A DNA stretch of 64,000 nucleotides, taken from NCBI GenBank assembly GCA_026874595.1, contig CM049307.1:52017370-52081369 (forward strand), given 5' to 3'. Under the pieces are notes generated by a model. That model saw nothing but the letters and a program-made list of their open reading frames with translations, was not told the DNA's origin and made no database searches. The stretch is from Sipunculus nudus (taxonomy: Eukaryota; Annelida; Sipuncula; Golfingiida; Sipunculidae). Positions within the stretch are counted from its first letter, which is position 1. Every line of letters begins with the position of its first letter. A program made the position numbers and the translations under genes. Shown piece by piece: positions 44,201 through 54,643 of the stretch.

Positions 44201-44922
44201 CCGTATATTATCCCCTTCCTAATTGGTAAAAGAGACTCTAAACAGAAACGCTGTATACGGTAAGTGCAAACCAAATATATAGCATATTATACACAGGTAT
44301 ACCCTCAGTCTGCTCGTCCCAAGAAAACGTGGGAAAAAGTCGGGGACATCAAGATCAAGTAAGAACTTTATAATATTAAAATATGTCTAACATGCATTAA
44401 ACAACTCTCAAAACGCTTTAAGCATGGAGTACCTATTTAACATGGATTTAATTTTTCCAACATTTCGTACCATGAATCAGCTTTTGACTGTACGGTTAAT
44501 AGACTTAAAACATAGATAACTGACCTTGACTTTTTTTCACCTTACAGCTGCAAAAAAATCAAATATACGAGAATGGTAAGTGAACAATATTTTGAATTTT
44601 TCATTCCGTCTTTATTATACACTTGAACGGCAAAACACATCATTCCCCTGGGCGTACAAATCATGTACAAAAATTATACCAATCAGTCGAGCCTCTTAAG
44701 AAATATAAAGACGAAAGACGCACATAATAATTTACGTAATCTATTTTAAATAAATGTTAAATAATTCTCAAATAAAATAAAGTGGTCCCAGTTGCAAGAC
44801 CGATACAGTCAATTTGATTTTGATTGCTCATGAACGTAGGAGACACGTGGAAAGAAGCATATGAGCCGCTTCATGTGGACAGAGCTTCTTCAAATGGAAA
44901 GAAAGATCCAGCTCAGAAATGA
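35836..44922 (+). CDS. Gene 2: EGF/kringle transmembrane receptor with tyrosine-motif tail (5' incomplete)
   Basis: Predicted type I receptor related in architecture to MEGF10/Draper-like proteins; ligand unknown. Exons: 35836-35961, 36566-36835, 37258-37392, 38542-38679, 40956-41096, 42523-42622, 43338-43372, 43654-43724, 43957-43993, 44098-44154, 44297-44358, 44548-44575, 44840-44922. All junctions keep phase, giving 426 codons and TGA. Order: one EGF module, a kringle-like domain of about 90 residues, three EGF modules, a transmembrane helix (about 42550-42622), then a tail of about 110 residues with six tyrosines (YSDI, YDMT, YHDA, YESL, YENG, YEPL). No kinase or phosphatase domain is present, so signalling would depend on phosphorylation by other kinases. 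AATAAA occurs at 45182. The EGF subtype matches gene 1, its upstream neighbour on the same strand. The start codon and signal peptide were not found. Confidence 0.82.
36566..36835 (+). CDS. Gene 2 exon: kringle-like domain
   Basis: 270 nt, phase 1 to 1, acceptor gatttacag and donor gtgagt. Kringle landmarks appear in order: CIPWE (for CQPW), NFCMNQYE (for NYCRNPD), LWCYHDL (for PWCYT) and NWAHCN (for WEYC), with a cysteine near each end. Kringles normally bind proteins or lipids outside the cell. An extra Cys (CEC) near residue 27 and a long loop before NFC are atypical, so I call it kringle-like. Confidence 0.75.
37088..37190 (+). pseudogene. Possible degenerate EGF exon remnant
   Basis: After an acceptor-like tttaatag, one frame reads GYQCNQLKCEA, then LCICVQ, then EDWQGQGAS, recalling the GWHGQGC end of the neighbouring type B modules. 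At DNA level TGGCAAGGCCAAGGAGCTAG resembles the corresponding part of 40956-41096. The start phase does not fit the phase-1 series, so it would break the reading frame. Confidence 0.35.
37258..37392 (+). CDS. Gene 2 exon: EGF module, type B
   Basis: 135 nt, phase 1 to 1, acceptor aatttaag and donor gttaac (weak). It starts CPVGRFGVNC and ends HFEGNSCQ. The cysteine layout is that of the other type B modules. Confidence 0.78.
38163..38236. repeat. (CT)n then (TA)n microsatellite
   Basis: A short CT tract runs directly into a long TA tract within a gene 2 intron. Confidence 0.9.
38236..38428. repeat. 96-bp tandem duplication
   Basis: Two copies, each starting TCATTGCATGTC and containing TGTGTCCTGTGTCAACTGAC, about 90% alike by eye. 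They end about 110 bp before the EGF exon at 38542. Confidence 0.88.
38542..38679 (+). CDS. Gene 2 exon: EGF module, type B
   Basis: 138 nt, phase 1 to 1, acceptor tttttccag and donor gtaagg. It starts CVDHHFGVHC, contains HSEVCDKTSG and ends GLIGDDCQT. Confidence 0.82.
39393..40785 (+). mobile_element. Decayed non-LTR retrotransposon, endonuclease relic
   Basis: Consecutive frames give MRSVRTKID, then FALTETWL (39631-39720), GGGIALIYK (about 39800-39830), HTAGHTIDLIL (about 40065-40100) and LSDH (about 40150). These are hallmarks of the apurinic-type endonuclease of CR1/L2/jockey-like elements. A linker segment with LADSFN follows near 40620. A frameshift near 39800 and further stops break it, and the reverse transcriptase is missing. 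It sits in sense orientation in a gene 2 intron. Confidence 0.75.
40956..41096 (+). CDS. Gene 2 exon: EGF module, type B
   Basis: 141 nt, phase 1 to 1, acceptor attttaag and donor gtaggt. It starts CDAGTFGLNC, contains RSEVCEKSTG and ends GWHGQGCQT. It is the closest relative of the gene 1 exon at 7660, with identical length. Confidence 0.82.
41228..42403. mobile_element. Candidate non-autonomous DNA transposon
   Basis: The left end reads CAGTGAAACCCTGGG with GGTAACGGACAGTC about 40 bp inside. The reverse complement of the right end reads CAGGGAAACCCCTCC, then ATAACGGACAGTC. Shared CAGnGAAACCC and TAACGGACAGTC blocks suggest imperfect terminal inverted repeats, as in pogo/Tigger-like elements. 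The core (41340-41900) is rich in CG-containing palindromes (CGTACG, CACGTG) and unlike its AT-rich surroundings. I see no clear target duplication and no transposase. Confidence 0.5.
42523..42622 (+). CDS. Gene 2 exon: transmembrane helix
   Basis: 100 nt, phase 1 to 2. I chose acceptor cggttttag because it alone keeps phase 1; two downstream AGs do not. It encodes KYRQNTSQS, then a helix of about 22 residues (WAIGGTFAALLIVSVALN) and VMLIW. The donor is gtaagt. It lies just after the transposon-like segment 41228-42403. Confidence 0.8.
43338..43372 (+). CDS. Gene 2 exon: basic stop-transfer segment
   Basis: 35 nt, phase 2 to 1, acceptor tcgttttag and donor gtaaga. It encodes RIRSRMIQAPR right after the helix, fixing a cytoplasmic C-terminus. 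Confidence 0.75.
43654..43724 (+). CDS. Gene 2 exon: tail motif YSDI
   Basis: 71 nt, phase 1 to 0, acceptor ttttctag and donor gtggag. It encodes MDIYSDIADV, a YxxI motif of hemi-ITAM/ITIM type. If the weak donor is ignored the frame ends at TAA 43734-43736 after VEP, giving a tail with only one tyrosine. Confidence 0.72.
43957..43993 (+). CDS. Gene 2 exon: tail motif YDMT
   Basis: 37 nt, phase 0 to 1, acceptor gtatttcag and donor gtaata. It encodes YDMTVPQISCSQ, preceded by Gln from the previous exon. Confidence 0.72.
44098..44154 (+). CDS. Gene 2 exon: tail motifs YHDA and YESL
   Basis: 57 nt, phase 1 to 1, acceptor cgataag and donor gttagt. It encodes GYHDASSQGYESLNMGQVE; YESL fits YxxL. 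Confidence 0.7.
44297..44358 (+). CDS. Gene 2 exon: Ser/Gln-rich tail linker
   Basis: 62 nt, phase 1 to 0, acceptor tacacag and donor gtaaga. It encodes IPSVCSSQENVGKSRGHQDQ, which has no tyrosine. Confidence 0.7.
44548..44575 (+). CDS. Gene 2 micro-exon: tail motif YEN
   Basis: 28 nt, phase 0 to 1, acceptor accttacag and donor gtaagt. It encodes LQKNQIYEN; with the next codon the motif is YENG, which fits the Grb2 SH2 pattern pYxN. Confidence 0.7.
44840..44922 (+). CDS. Gene 2 terminal exon: tail motif YEPL and stop
   Basis: 83 nt including TGA (44920-44922), starting in phase 1 after the acceptor gaacgtag. It encodes DTWKEAYEPLHVDRA, then a lysine-rich end. YENG and YEPL are about ten residues apart in the joined protein, close to ITAM spacing. 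Confidence 0.75.
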
Positions 44923-45210
44923 AGACTCTGTTCACGATAATAATATTTAACTACGCCGGCAAATTTGATTATGTACGAATTCGAATTTTATTTATTTATA
45001 TATTTTATTTTGTAAACACACTTTACACGTCTTTGTTTGATTACATCTTTATATCTTTATGTATATATATATATAAAGATGTATATGTTTAAACAACATA
45101 TTTGTAAAAGTTATCATATAACATATTTTTGTCATATATTATCATGACCGGTATATATTTGAAATTTCAGAAGATACTGTGAATAAAAGAATTGAATAAC
45201 TGATTATGTG
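44923..45210 (+). other. Gene 2 3' UTR with polyadenylation signal
   Basis: AATAAA at 45182-45187, about 260 bp after the stop, in AT-rich sequence. The cleavage site is estimated. Confidence 0.6.
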
Positions 45211-46010
45211 GTTTTTCATTCCTTTAAAGTTTTTAGACTATTTTATAAGACACTCCTTTTAACTGTAATGTAATTATGTTCTTCTTTAAAAAAAATCTCG
45301 CATTTGTATACGTGACAGGGCGGTAGCACACGCCTCTATTCATTGTATCCTAATGTGAACTATGTCCTAGGACTTCCACACCTGCGGGTTCTGTAAGTAT
45401 GATCAACCACATCGCTGGATGATTACACCTTGGAACTCTCAAAGGCGTACTGGTGAAAGTTAAACATGGCTTTCGTTAACTGCTGTCGTATAAGCCTGAA
45501 TTGCGCTCACCCTTGGGTACCGACCGACATTATCTCGTTCGCAAGCAGTCAAAACATCTGACACACGCCTGCAAGTGCCGCGCCAGCTAAACCTCAGTTG
45601 TGAAACAACTTATGTCGTGTGCAATCTGTATCTTTTCATTAAGCCTATTCAAGCCCAAATCGTATAAAAATGTGATTGCTGGTGTTCCTATCGGTTACAT
45701 GGATGTATGTAAAATTACACATGCAACAGTTACGACTTTAAGGTCTACCAACGTAACCTAACAGTGTTAGGACAAGAAGGTGTGCATTCATGCACTAAAA
45801 GTAAATTCGCGTAGCACGGTCTTAATTTTACTGCGGATGAAATCGAGGACTAAAAATCCAACAGTATACACTGCAACTGATACAAAAATTAATGTTTAAA
45901 GTCCTGGTGCCGCTACAAATACTCTGGGCATTCCTCTCTTCCGTGAATGTATATTTAGGGGAAAGAAGATGTAATCTGAGTCGGAATTTGGTAGAGAAGT
46001 TCCTGATCCT

Positions 46011-46092
46011 GCAACGAAATCATCTTTTCTATAATAATTTATTTGGTTCGTGCAACGAAATCATCTTTTCTATATTAATTTATTTGGTTCCC
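46011..46092. repeat. 41-bp tandem duplication
   Basis: Two copies of GCAACGAAATCATCTTTTCT followed by an ATTTATTTGGTTC block. Confidence 0.88.
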
Positions 46093-46259
46093 GCAGAAAA
46101 ATGATTTATGAAAAATACAAAGCCTCAGTTGGAGCCAATCAGATGTCAGCCATTCTGTGTTTAAACAAGATGCAATGATGACATAGAGCCAGCCCTGTTA
46201 AGCAGACACCTGTAATCGATACAATTGCATTCTCACTTCTGATACAACGGATCAGATTT

Positions 46260-46790
46260 GTCGGAACTAGATAATGTAGAGCTTTTTAAAATGCCACAAC
46301 TTGCAAGAATAGAGCTCTCCGGTATTAAACGTTACAAGCGTGTTGGTAAAACCCTTGTCACAAGATATATCCAGACGAAGTCTAGTCACTGAGAGCTTAT
46401 CAAATGAAAGTAGTAAACTAGACCTTTCTAGCTAGAGTATTGACAGATTCTATAACATCTCTGTGAAATCTCGCTTATTGCCTGTTGGCAGTAGATGATA
46501 TCAGATTTGCTCAAATGTGCTCTGTTCAGTCACTGAAAGCTTATCATTGTTAGCTGAAGCAGAAAACTAGACCTCTGGCATAATCAGGGACTTGAGTTAT
46601 AAACGTGTTTGCCAACCTTTGCTTATTCTTGTTTGACATCAAACGTTAAGAGATTTGACGAGACTTACAATAGAATTACGGATGCTTGTCATATGTTATC
46701 CAATGCAGAAAACTCAAACTCTCCGGATTAATAGGTGAGCGAGTTTTAAACTTCTCTGCAAAATCTCGCCTATTCTTTACCTACGCAAAT
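46260..46790. repeat. Degenerate tandem repeat, about 145-bp unit
   Basis: Blocks such as AGTCACTGAnAGCTTATCA (about 46385 and 46530), AAACTAGACCT and AAATCTCGCnTATT recur three to four times. Confidence 0.55.
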
Positions 46791-48924
46791 CGTGAGATAG
46801 AACATTGAGGAATTGAGGATGGAACAATGCAAAAAATTCGCAACCAAAGTTACGGAGGAATGAATCCCCTTCTCTTAAGTAAGAGTGTCTAGGAAGCTTT
46901 GTTTAAGGTGCAGCCTATAAAAGTTTTGATTTTGGTTAGTTATCGAGATATCTAACATTAATATTCAGGCTGCAACGTTCTTATTTAGGCCTTTACTGAA
47001 CCTTCACTCACTATGCACCATCAATCCTTTTCCCTTTTGGTGTTTAATTAAAGATAAAGAGAAAAGCATTTTATCCCCAGCTTTGTCAGATGTTTCACCT
47101 GAATGATTTAACATGAGAGTATACACTTCACAGTCAAACGAATGTTCTCTACACCAAGGTTTCTTCTGTGTAAGGCAGAAAAAAAAATTACACAGATGTG
47201 TGTTTCTTATCTGTTAACAAATTCATTAGTGTATTTTGATTTTTTATAGAGATATTATCGTTATTAGTGAAGAAAATCAATATCGCCCATGCTTCAGTTA
47301 ACGTTCAACTCCAATAAATTAAAGCCTAAAACAAAGTTGATCAGTTCTGGGCACTAAATCACAGAAGATCAAGAATTAACAAGTTTACTTTCATGATGAT
47401 AAGCAAATAATGATCAACCAATTTTAATTCATTACATCGCTAGTACAAATATTATAATTTTTTTTATAATGAGACTTATAAAAGGTTATCGTTCAATTTT
47501 TCGCCTAGAAAATTTCCATCGATGCCACGTTTTACCAACCCTAATTTGTGTTTTTGTCAAGTTGGAAGGAAATGCGAAATCGGTGCATGCTTGAGAGGAT
47601 GCGTTCATATAAGCTAAGAAACTTTTTTAAAGAAAAGATTTTTAAAGGAAGTTTTTATGTTGAATATGATTAGATTAGCACGTATCTATACATTTGGTTT
47701 GATCACATTTTAAGATGCCAATGTCAAAGAGTTACCACATGGGTAGTCTTGAGAAAATTGTTGTAACAAATATCGCATCACCTTTCCCATTTGCATCTAC
47801 ACTGACAATACACATAACGGGGAGATTAGCTGACATCTGATATCGATCATATGTTTAAGCAAGGCTTCTTAAATATTTTGAATTAACACAGAAGTAGAGA
47901 GAAGACATTTTTTTAATTGGAATTTGGACCATTTACAAATCCCTTCACTAATAAATAAGGGGTCACTTGTAACAATATATGTTATAATTAAGAATTCTCT
48001 TTGGTTAGCTTTACCCCTATACCGATCCATACATCACAGACCTATGGAATTCAATCTCTGATGTAGTGTATCAAATAATGCTGTAGAAAAAAAGCATAAC
48101 TGTTCTCTCTTCACGCCATGGTGAGCAAAAAAGGTGTAGTTAAAGCGTTTTACCACAGGTAAATCATTGTATTCATTCTAACACCTGGACTCTGGTGTCA
48201 CCCGCGTGTGTGCACTGCAAAAAACAGTTGAACAGGGTTTATCATGCCGGTAAAATATATATGCGCATACCACACATTCTTCTCTCCTCAGGCCACAAAA
48301 TATATAAACATTATCCGCTCACACTTGTGTATCAAAACAAAACACTGAAGTCCCTCCGCGGCATGATGCACCAACATATAACAACACTACAGAACAAACA
48401 GGCAACTTGATTTATATTTTGATTATAACTTGATAAGCATGTATATGTTTGGTTTGATCTTCAGAAACCTGTGTTTGGATCACCAAAATGCCCTTATTCC
48501 TGATCCAAAAACATAGACCAGTAACATCAAATCAAGGGTATGTCAAGAGAAACACGTTTATTGATAACCCGAGGTCACCTTGTCCTAAGTGATATGTGAG
48601 ACAGTGTGGCTGATCACAGTCGATATTTCCTAAGTATGTGATTGCTGGTTCAAGGTACCAGACCAATTAGCCTTATAAAGGACTTTTTTGGCGTAAATAC
48701 AAGGGGAATACTTTAATGTAAACAATGAGTCGGTGCTCGAAAGTAAAGGAACCTCCACGAATAAGTACTGTTATCACTCGAAATGAATAATAATATAAAA
48801 AGTGGTTTACGTTTGCCTTCAAAAATCGGATTAATAATGACACTAGCTTCAGTATCAAGAACTTTTATTCCTAAAATAATGAATAGTATTATCTTTATTT
48901 TTAAGCTTAGCTGACTTTCAGTCA

Positions 48925-50970
48925 TGCTTAGCTATAATGACTTCGCTTCTTTCGTCGTCCGTCCTGGCGTCCTATCATCTGGGCGCTCGCATGTTAACAG
49001 GTAACAAATCGAAATTATTAGAACTATAAACTTGTAACTTGATATTCATGGAGGGCCCTGGAGTTCACATTGAAAATCTTAAATAAGGTCAGTGCGACCT
49101 ATATTCTTCAAGTTATGGGCCGTGTTTCCGCATACCAATAATAAGTTTCAAGTTGCAAACCCTAGGGATAGATTTATCCGTCCCTAAAGGCTGGTGCTCT
49201 CTGTAATTTTTGTCGTTTTGTCCTCATTTTTTGGAACAACCACATGATAGGGGTCTGTTAACAAAAACAGATCATAACCGATTGACCTAGGTACTGTTTA
49301 TCTGAAATACAGGGAGATTATATTATTATTTTGAAACAAGTTCACTGCAATTGATATTCTCCATGTTATTAGTCAAGTTTAGACACCCAAGAAATAATTA
49401 CAATTTGAAATGAAAGCCCCGGTATCTCCATCCTAAGGGAATGGATTGCCGGAAAATTGGAGTTGAATATTAAACACGGATTGTAAACAACAGTTCTTAA
49501 ATTCTGGTGGTGCCACCTGCATTGTTTTGAACTGTCCCTCATTTTCCTCCAAATTTAAAACAACCAATTGAGTGCCATGGTATTTTCTCTGCTGTCGTTT
49601 TTTTTTTTTCTAGTGTCCTGATACATCCCATGTTAATAGTTGTTGACTAGTTTTTAGTTAAACTGACTGTAAGTCATCTGAGCTATAGCTATCATTTTTT
49701 GTCCGTCGTCCGGCCGTCTGACCATCCGGTAGTCTGGTTTATCGTGAACAGGGTTCAATTCGTAACGGTTCGATATATATGCATTCCTATCCTAACCTCC
49801 GTAAAGAAACCCTGCAAAATCTTCATGGAAACCTAAAATTAGGTTACTGCGACCTGTATTGCCTGTGTTATGGGGCTTGTTTGTTCACCCGATAATAATT
49901 AAACAAGTGGCCCATTGGCCATGACGCTTAGCTGAATTTGACATGTATTCAAAAATTTAAGTGTCTTTATTTTATGATTCAAAGGAGAATTGCCAAGCAC
50001 CATCCTGGATTTTGCAATAAAATGTTATAAGGAAATGTATACAATTTGTTCCCTGTCTGTCTGGGAGTTCAGATTCTTTTTTTTTTTTCTTTTGCCAATA
50101 GCTCACAAAATATAGCTTATTGGGTCACCATGTTCTAGAGAAAGGTTCCAAGGAGATTTTATCCAGAACCTAGATGGATGTTACGTTAAAAGATTCTAGG
50201 CTGAACAGATACGATTTGTGTCCATCTGACATATCCTTTTCCATTTTTTCCCTATGGCTCGCACATAATAGGTGATGTGACTTAAATTCATGTTTCCAAG
50301 GATATATGCCTAGGACGTCCGAGAATTTTACTTCAGAAGAATCTAGGTTTAATGGATACAATGTATGCCCGTTTGATTGTCTGTGTGATCCAAATCATAT
50401 GTTCGGCCCATAGGAGGCAGAAAATAGGCAAAGGACCTAATTTCGTGTTGCTCAAGACCTCCAAAAATGTAATATTAGATGTTTCTGGGCCTTATGAATA
50501 ACACTTGTGCTCCGTATGACTGTCTGGTGGCTTTTGATCATGTTTTGGACAAAAGGTCACAAAATAAAGGTCACAATAACATATTTTCAGGTTTCCAAGA
50601 AGATTTGCCTAGAATCACTCCGGAAGTTGCGTTGGAAGATTCTAGGCCAAGCACATATAATTTGTAATGACATTCAGAGGGCACATATGACATCGTTTTC
50701 CTATATATTGCAGCGTATAGGTCACAGTGACCTTATTTCATGCTTCCAAAGGATATTTGTCTAGGACATCCCTGAATATAATGTTAGAAAATTCTAGGTA
50801 TAGTGGATACAAGATGTACCCAATCTGACTGTCTGGGTGCTAGAACTGTCACCATGACCTTAATTCAAGTAGCCAAGGAGATTTGCCTAGGACCTCCCTA
50901 GATGTACAGTTAGAAGTTTCTAGGTCTGAAATTTACGAATTGTGCTCCGTTAACGGACGGACGACGGGCA
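48925..50970. repeat. Long array of the 150-bp minisatellite family
   Basis: Many degenerate units with GATTTGCCTAGnACCTCC, TTAGAAGnTTCTAGG, GGTCACnnTGACCTTA and TGTGCTCCGTTTGACTG-like blocks, flanked by CGTCGTCCG motifs near 48955 and 49700 and by GGACGGACGACGGGCATAGG near 50950. Related units occur in gene 1 introns at 5.8 and 15.7-16.2 kb. Confidence 0.65.
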
Positions 50971-52234
50971 TAGGGTGATCGCTTCAGCTCTGACGACTAA
51001 CAGTCAGCTGTGCTTAAAATTGATACAAAGGGTACAATATCTCAATATTGAATGCATTGATTGTCAAGATTTCTCCTTTTTAGTTGTTTTTTTTTCTCTA
51101 TTATCACCCACACCCATGTTTTTTGGAGACCGTGAAACGACAGCAATCGTAATGCCTCGAAACTTTGGTTTCACGTAGTCTGCTTAAACCTTGTGTGTTC
51201 ATTGATTTTAGCTAGTTTTATCCGTAACTGGAGACTGGTGGCGCCATTCGTGTTCTTTTTTCACCTATAGTTTCTACATTTTTTAGACTGCCAAATATCA
51301 TCTGTGGTTTCAGTTTCTCATCTGTGGTTTCATCCAGTGCCCTGAAACCTTCAGTGTTTATTTATAACACTGGTTCTATCAGAAAATAGACATAATACAG
51401 AAAAATTTTATTTTATCTCAAATAAATGAGCGTCGTCTGAAGTTTTGGTATTGGTCTTTGTGCAAATGTCTGTCCGTCTCTTTTTCTTCCGCCAGTCCGT
51501 TAACACGACTTAAATCATAACATAAGGACCAGATAATTCAATCTTCACTTGCAGACAAGAAGTCATAACTCATATTCAAAGTTATTTGGTAAACATATTT
51601 GAGCACCATCCACATTTCAGGAACAGATGGGTAAGCTGTAATTAAATTCAAAATATTAAATTATCTTTAATATCACCTATATTACCTGCTGTGAGAGATC
51701 CATGGCACTTCCTATCATACTTTTGTTTACATATGTCCATATATCTTTTGATCATGACAGATTTCAGTCACTGATCTAGCCATGTCAACATGACACTCAA
51801 GCCTCCGGAAATAAACTGATAGGGCCTGAAGTCATGATGGCAGTCACAACAGAACGCCCATTCTAAGGGTCGGATCAAAATATTTTCTGTCTAGTATTAT
51901 TAGTCGTATTATATGTGCTTAATATCGAATGAAAATGTTGTTACACAAAAATAATTACATGTTTTACCTCCTTTCATCACCGTGGCACCGATTCACGTGA
52001 AGCGGTACTTCTCATTCAAAAACTAAAGGTGTTTTGGCGCGGTCGTATATGTAAACTAGGAAGTCGGAAGCGGGAAGCCGGAATCCAAAGAATTGTTTTA
52101 TAAATAAAGCAGTTTAAAGCATTTACAAAATGCTATCGCTTCAATACCGTTTTTTGTTTTTTCCAACGATAGAATAAGATCTTTATTATCATTCTGAGAA
52201 GAATAATAGTGATCCATTCTTTAATCTGAACGTT

Positions 52235-52310
52235 ATGGACGATTTTTTGCTCGGAAGTCATCAAGGAAGTCAGTCAAAAGTGCTGGGATGCGATCCAATG
52301 TGTATAACTC
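52235..52310 (+). CDS. Weak candidate first coding exon
   Basis: ATG at 52235 opens MDDFLLGSHQGSQSKVLGC, then DPMCIT, and meets a consensus donor gtaagt at 52311 in phase 1. Upstream (52030-52080) is a GC-richer patch with repeated GGAAG motifs that could be promoter. I could not find a matching second exon, and the protein is not recognised. Confidence 0.18.
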
Positions 52311-54599
52311 GTAAGTCACAGAGACGCACTGGTTAACTTGTGGTAAGTTAAGAGCCACAGCTCAAATGCAGTTTCATTTATAATTATAGTTGCATGCATG
52401 TATTAAAATTGCTTATGCATGATTCTGCTTTTGATGAGTGTATAATACAATACATTATACATAATCGGAAAACTATAAGTTCTTAATTTTTTTTTATTTG
52501 TAAATTTAATATGTGTGTGTGAGGGTGTGTGTGTGTGTGTATTTTCACGTAATATATTTCGACCCATCTAGAGCCATGTTTTTGTTAAAGATATTTATAT
52601 TTACATGGGAAGGGTATTGGAAGGGATTAATTTTGAAAATATGCAATGTAAAGAGGACATTTTGAGGCACCTTAAACAAAAGATCATGAGGATTTTCTGT
52701 TCCGCAACTATTCTCCTACATGTTTTTGAACAATATATTCACACTTCAGGTTGTTGGGCTTAAATATTATTACTATAAAATTACGGTATAAAATGGAAAG
52801 TCCAAATTTATAAAAGTTCGTAACATGTTAATGATGAAATGCACGTCTATATATTTATAACTTGAAAAATGTCACTATTTAAATGTAGTACTTGCTGTAA
52901 AATAATTGATATGTTTAAGTCTTATGACAATCTTTGCATTTTACCGACTTTTGTGATCTGTGAGCGGACGGACTCTGACAGCAGAGCACACTACGTGAGT
53001 CTGAGTATCAGCCGAGGAGGCGTGAGATTTTCACGGTCGATCCCATTCAAAGCTGAGCTCTGTGGGGAAACCGTGCATGACCCACACGGTAATGCGACTG
53101 GGGGGGGGGGGGTCGGATGGGGGTTCCTCGGTGTTATGACCGAGAAAAGTGTGAGAAAGTATTGAAAGAAAAGTCTCTCATTATACTAGTATATATTTGG
53201 ATGCTCTCTCAGTGGAGTAAATCACCAACTTATGAATTGGAAAGTAATTAATATAATAATGAAATTGCCAGGGATAAAAATAGAAATCTAAAAAAGAAAT
53301 GAAAATTGATTACGAATAAATGGGAAAATAACTCGATAAATGAGAGATATTACGTCTGAAAGGGCTTGCGCCCTCCATGGATGCACCACTGAATAATAAA
53401 TATGGTATAATAAACCCTAATACGCTATTAATAATACAGTTATAAATTACGATGTCATTCAAAATAAAAACAGTAATATATTTTCCATACGTTGAACAAA
53501 TATGAAAATTCAATATATCCTAGTCGGTTATCGCTGGAACAAACATACATGTATCATATTAAAAAAAAAAAGAGTTAAAATATATCTCAGAAAAGGGATA
53601 CAACAGTCCAGATAATATATAAAATACTAATACATGTGTGATAATAAAATCTGATCGATTTTTTATATTCAAGCAAATAATTTTTTAAAACTAAAATTGA
53701 TTCTTTTTCAAGTTTATAACTCTTTCTTTCAAACTTTTTCAATCTGAATATTTATATATAAAAAAAATCACCCCTGATGTTTCAACATCACATTTCAACT
53801 TTATATAAATGGATATTTAATAATATTTTAAAGTATATTTGCAACTGATTTTACTCTCAAACGTTATGATAAGTGCATGATAAGGGCATCTAAACAGAGT
53901 GTGCTCCCTTCAATTTCGGATTACTCTACAATTACAAGTAGCTCGATAAGAAATAACATTTTTTTACCAAGGAGATCGTTGAATGTAATTTTTTTTATAA
54001 ATAACCATATAGAATCTTTATCGATACGTAAGACATTTGGGGCTTCAAGTAAAAGTCTGTCTAGAGGTGACCTGGTGTCTTAAAGATGCTACGGGATATA
54101 GGCATTTTTATTGAACCTGTTGTTCATCTATATGATTCATTCCTTGAAATTCCGAATACAAATTATGACACCATGCAATAATGGAACCAAACCGTTTTGA
54201 TATATCAAGTAAGATATTTACCGCTAATATAAATATTTCAATTACAAATATTAATTATTTCCACTCTACTTTTGCTGTAAAGTAATTTTTGATCTTCATA
54301 AAAATTAATGCATCTGAATATTCCGTGTATACTCACTATTTTTAGTTGATTCATATTTTTTATCCTCAGAAGCAAATTAACCAGACTATAGTCGGAATTC
54401 TCGATACGGTAGTACCGTGTGCTTTCGGACCTCCTTCTCTCCGAGCTTTATAGTTGCTGGTATCAGGTTCTATAATTAAACAAAATTTTTTTTTATAACA
54501 TTGCTCTTTAACAATTTATTTTTAAACATTTACTGAACTTTTTATGGCTATGCAAAATGTTTTGTTTAATGATTTATTGATTTTTCAGTTGACGTATTT

Positions 54600-54602
<3 letters not shown>

Positions 54603-54638
<36 letters not shown>
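54603..54638. repeat. (TA)n microsatellite
   Basis: Pure TA dinucleotides. Confidence 0.9.

Positions 54639-54643
<5 letters not shown>

Larger units (their letters stand above)
45211..48900. other. Intergenic, nothing recognised apart from tandem repeats
   Basis: A 41-bp tandem duplication at 46011-46092 and a degenerate repeat at 46260-46790 are listed separately. No coding exon was recognised on either strand. Confidence 0.4.

Noticed and set aside
45892-46104. 70-residue open frame
   Set aside because: Half of it is the 41-bp tandem duplication and there is no recognisable protein feature.
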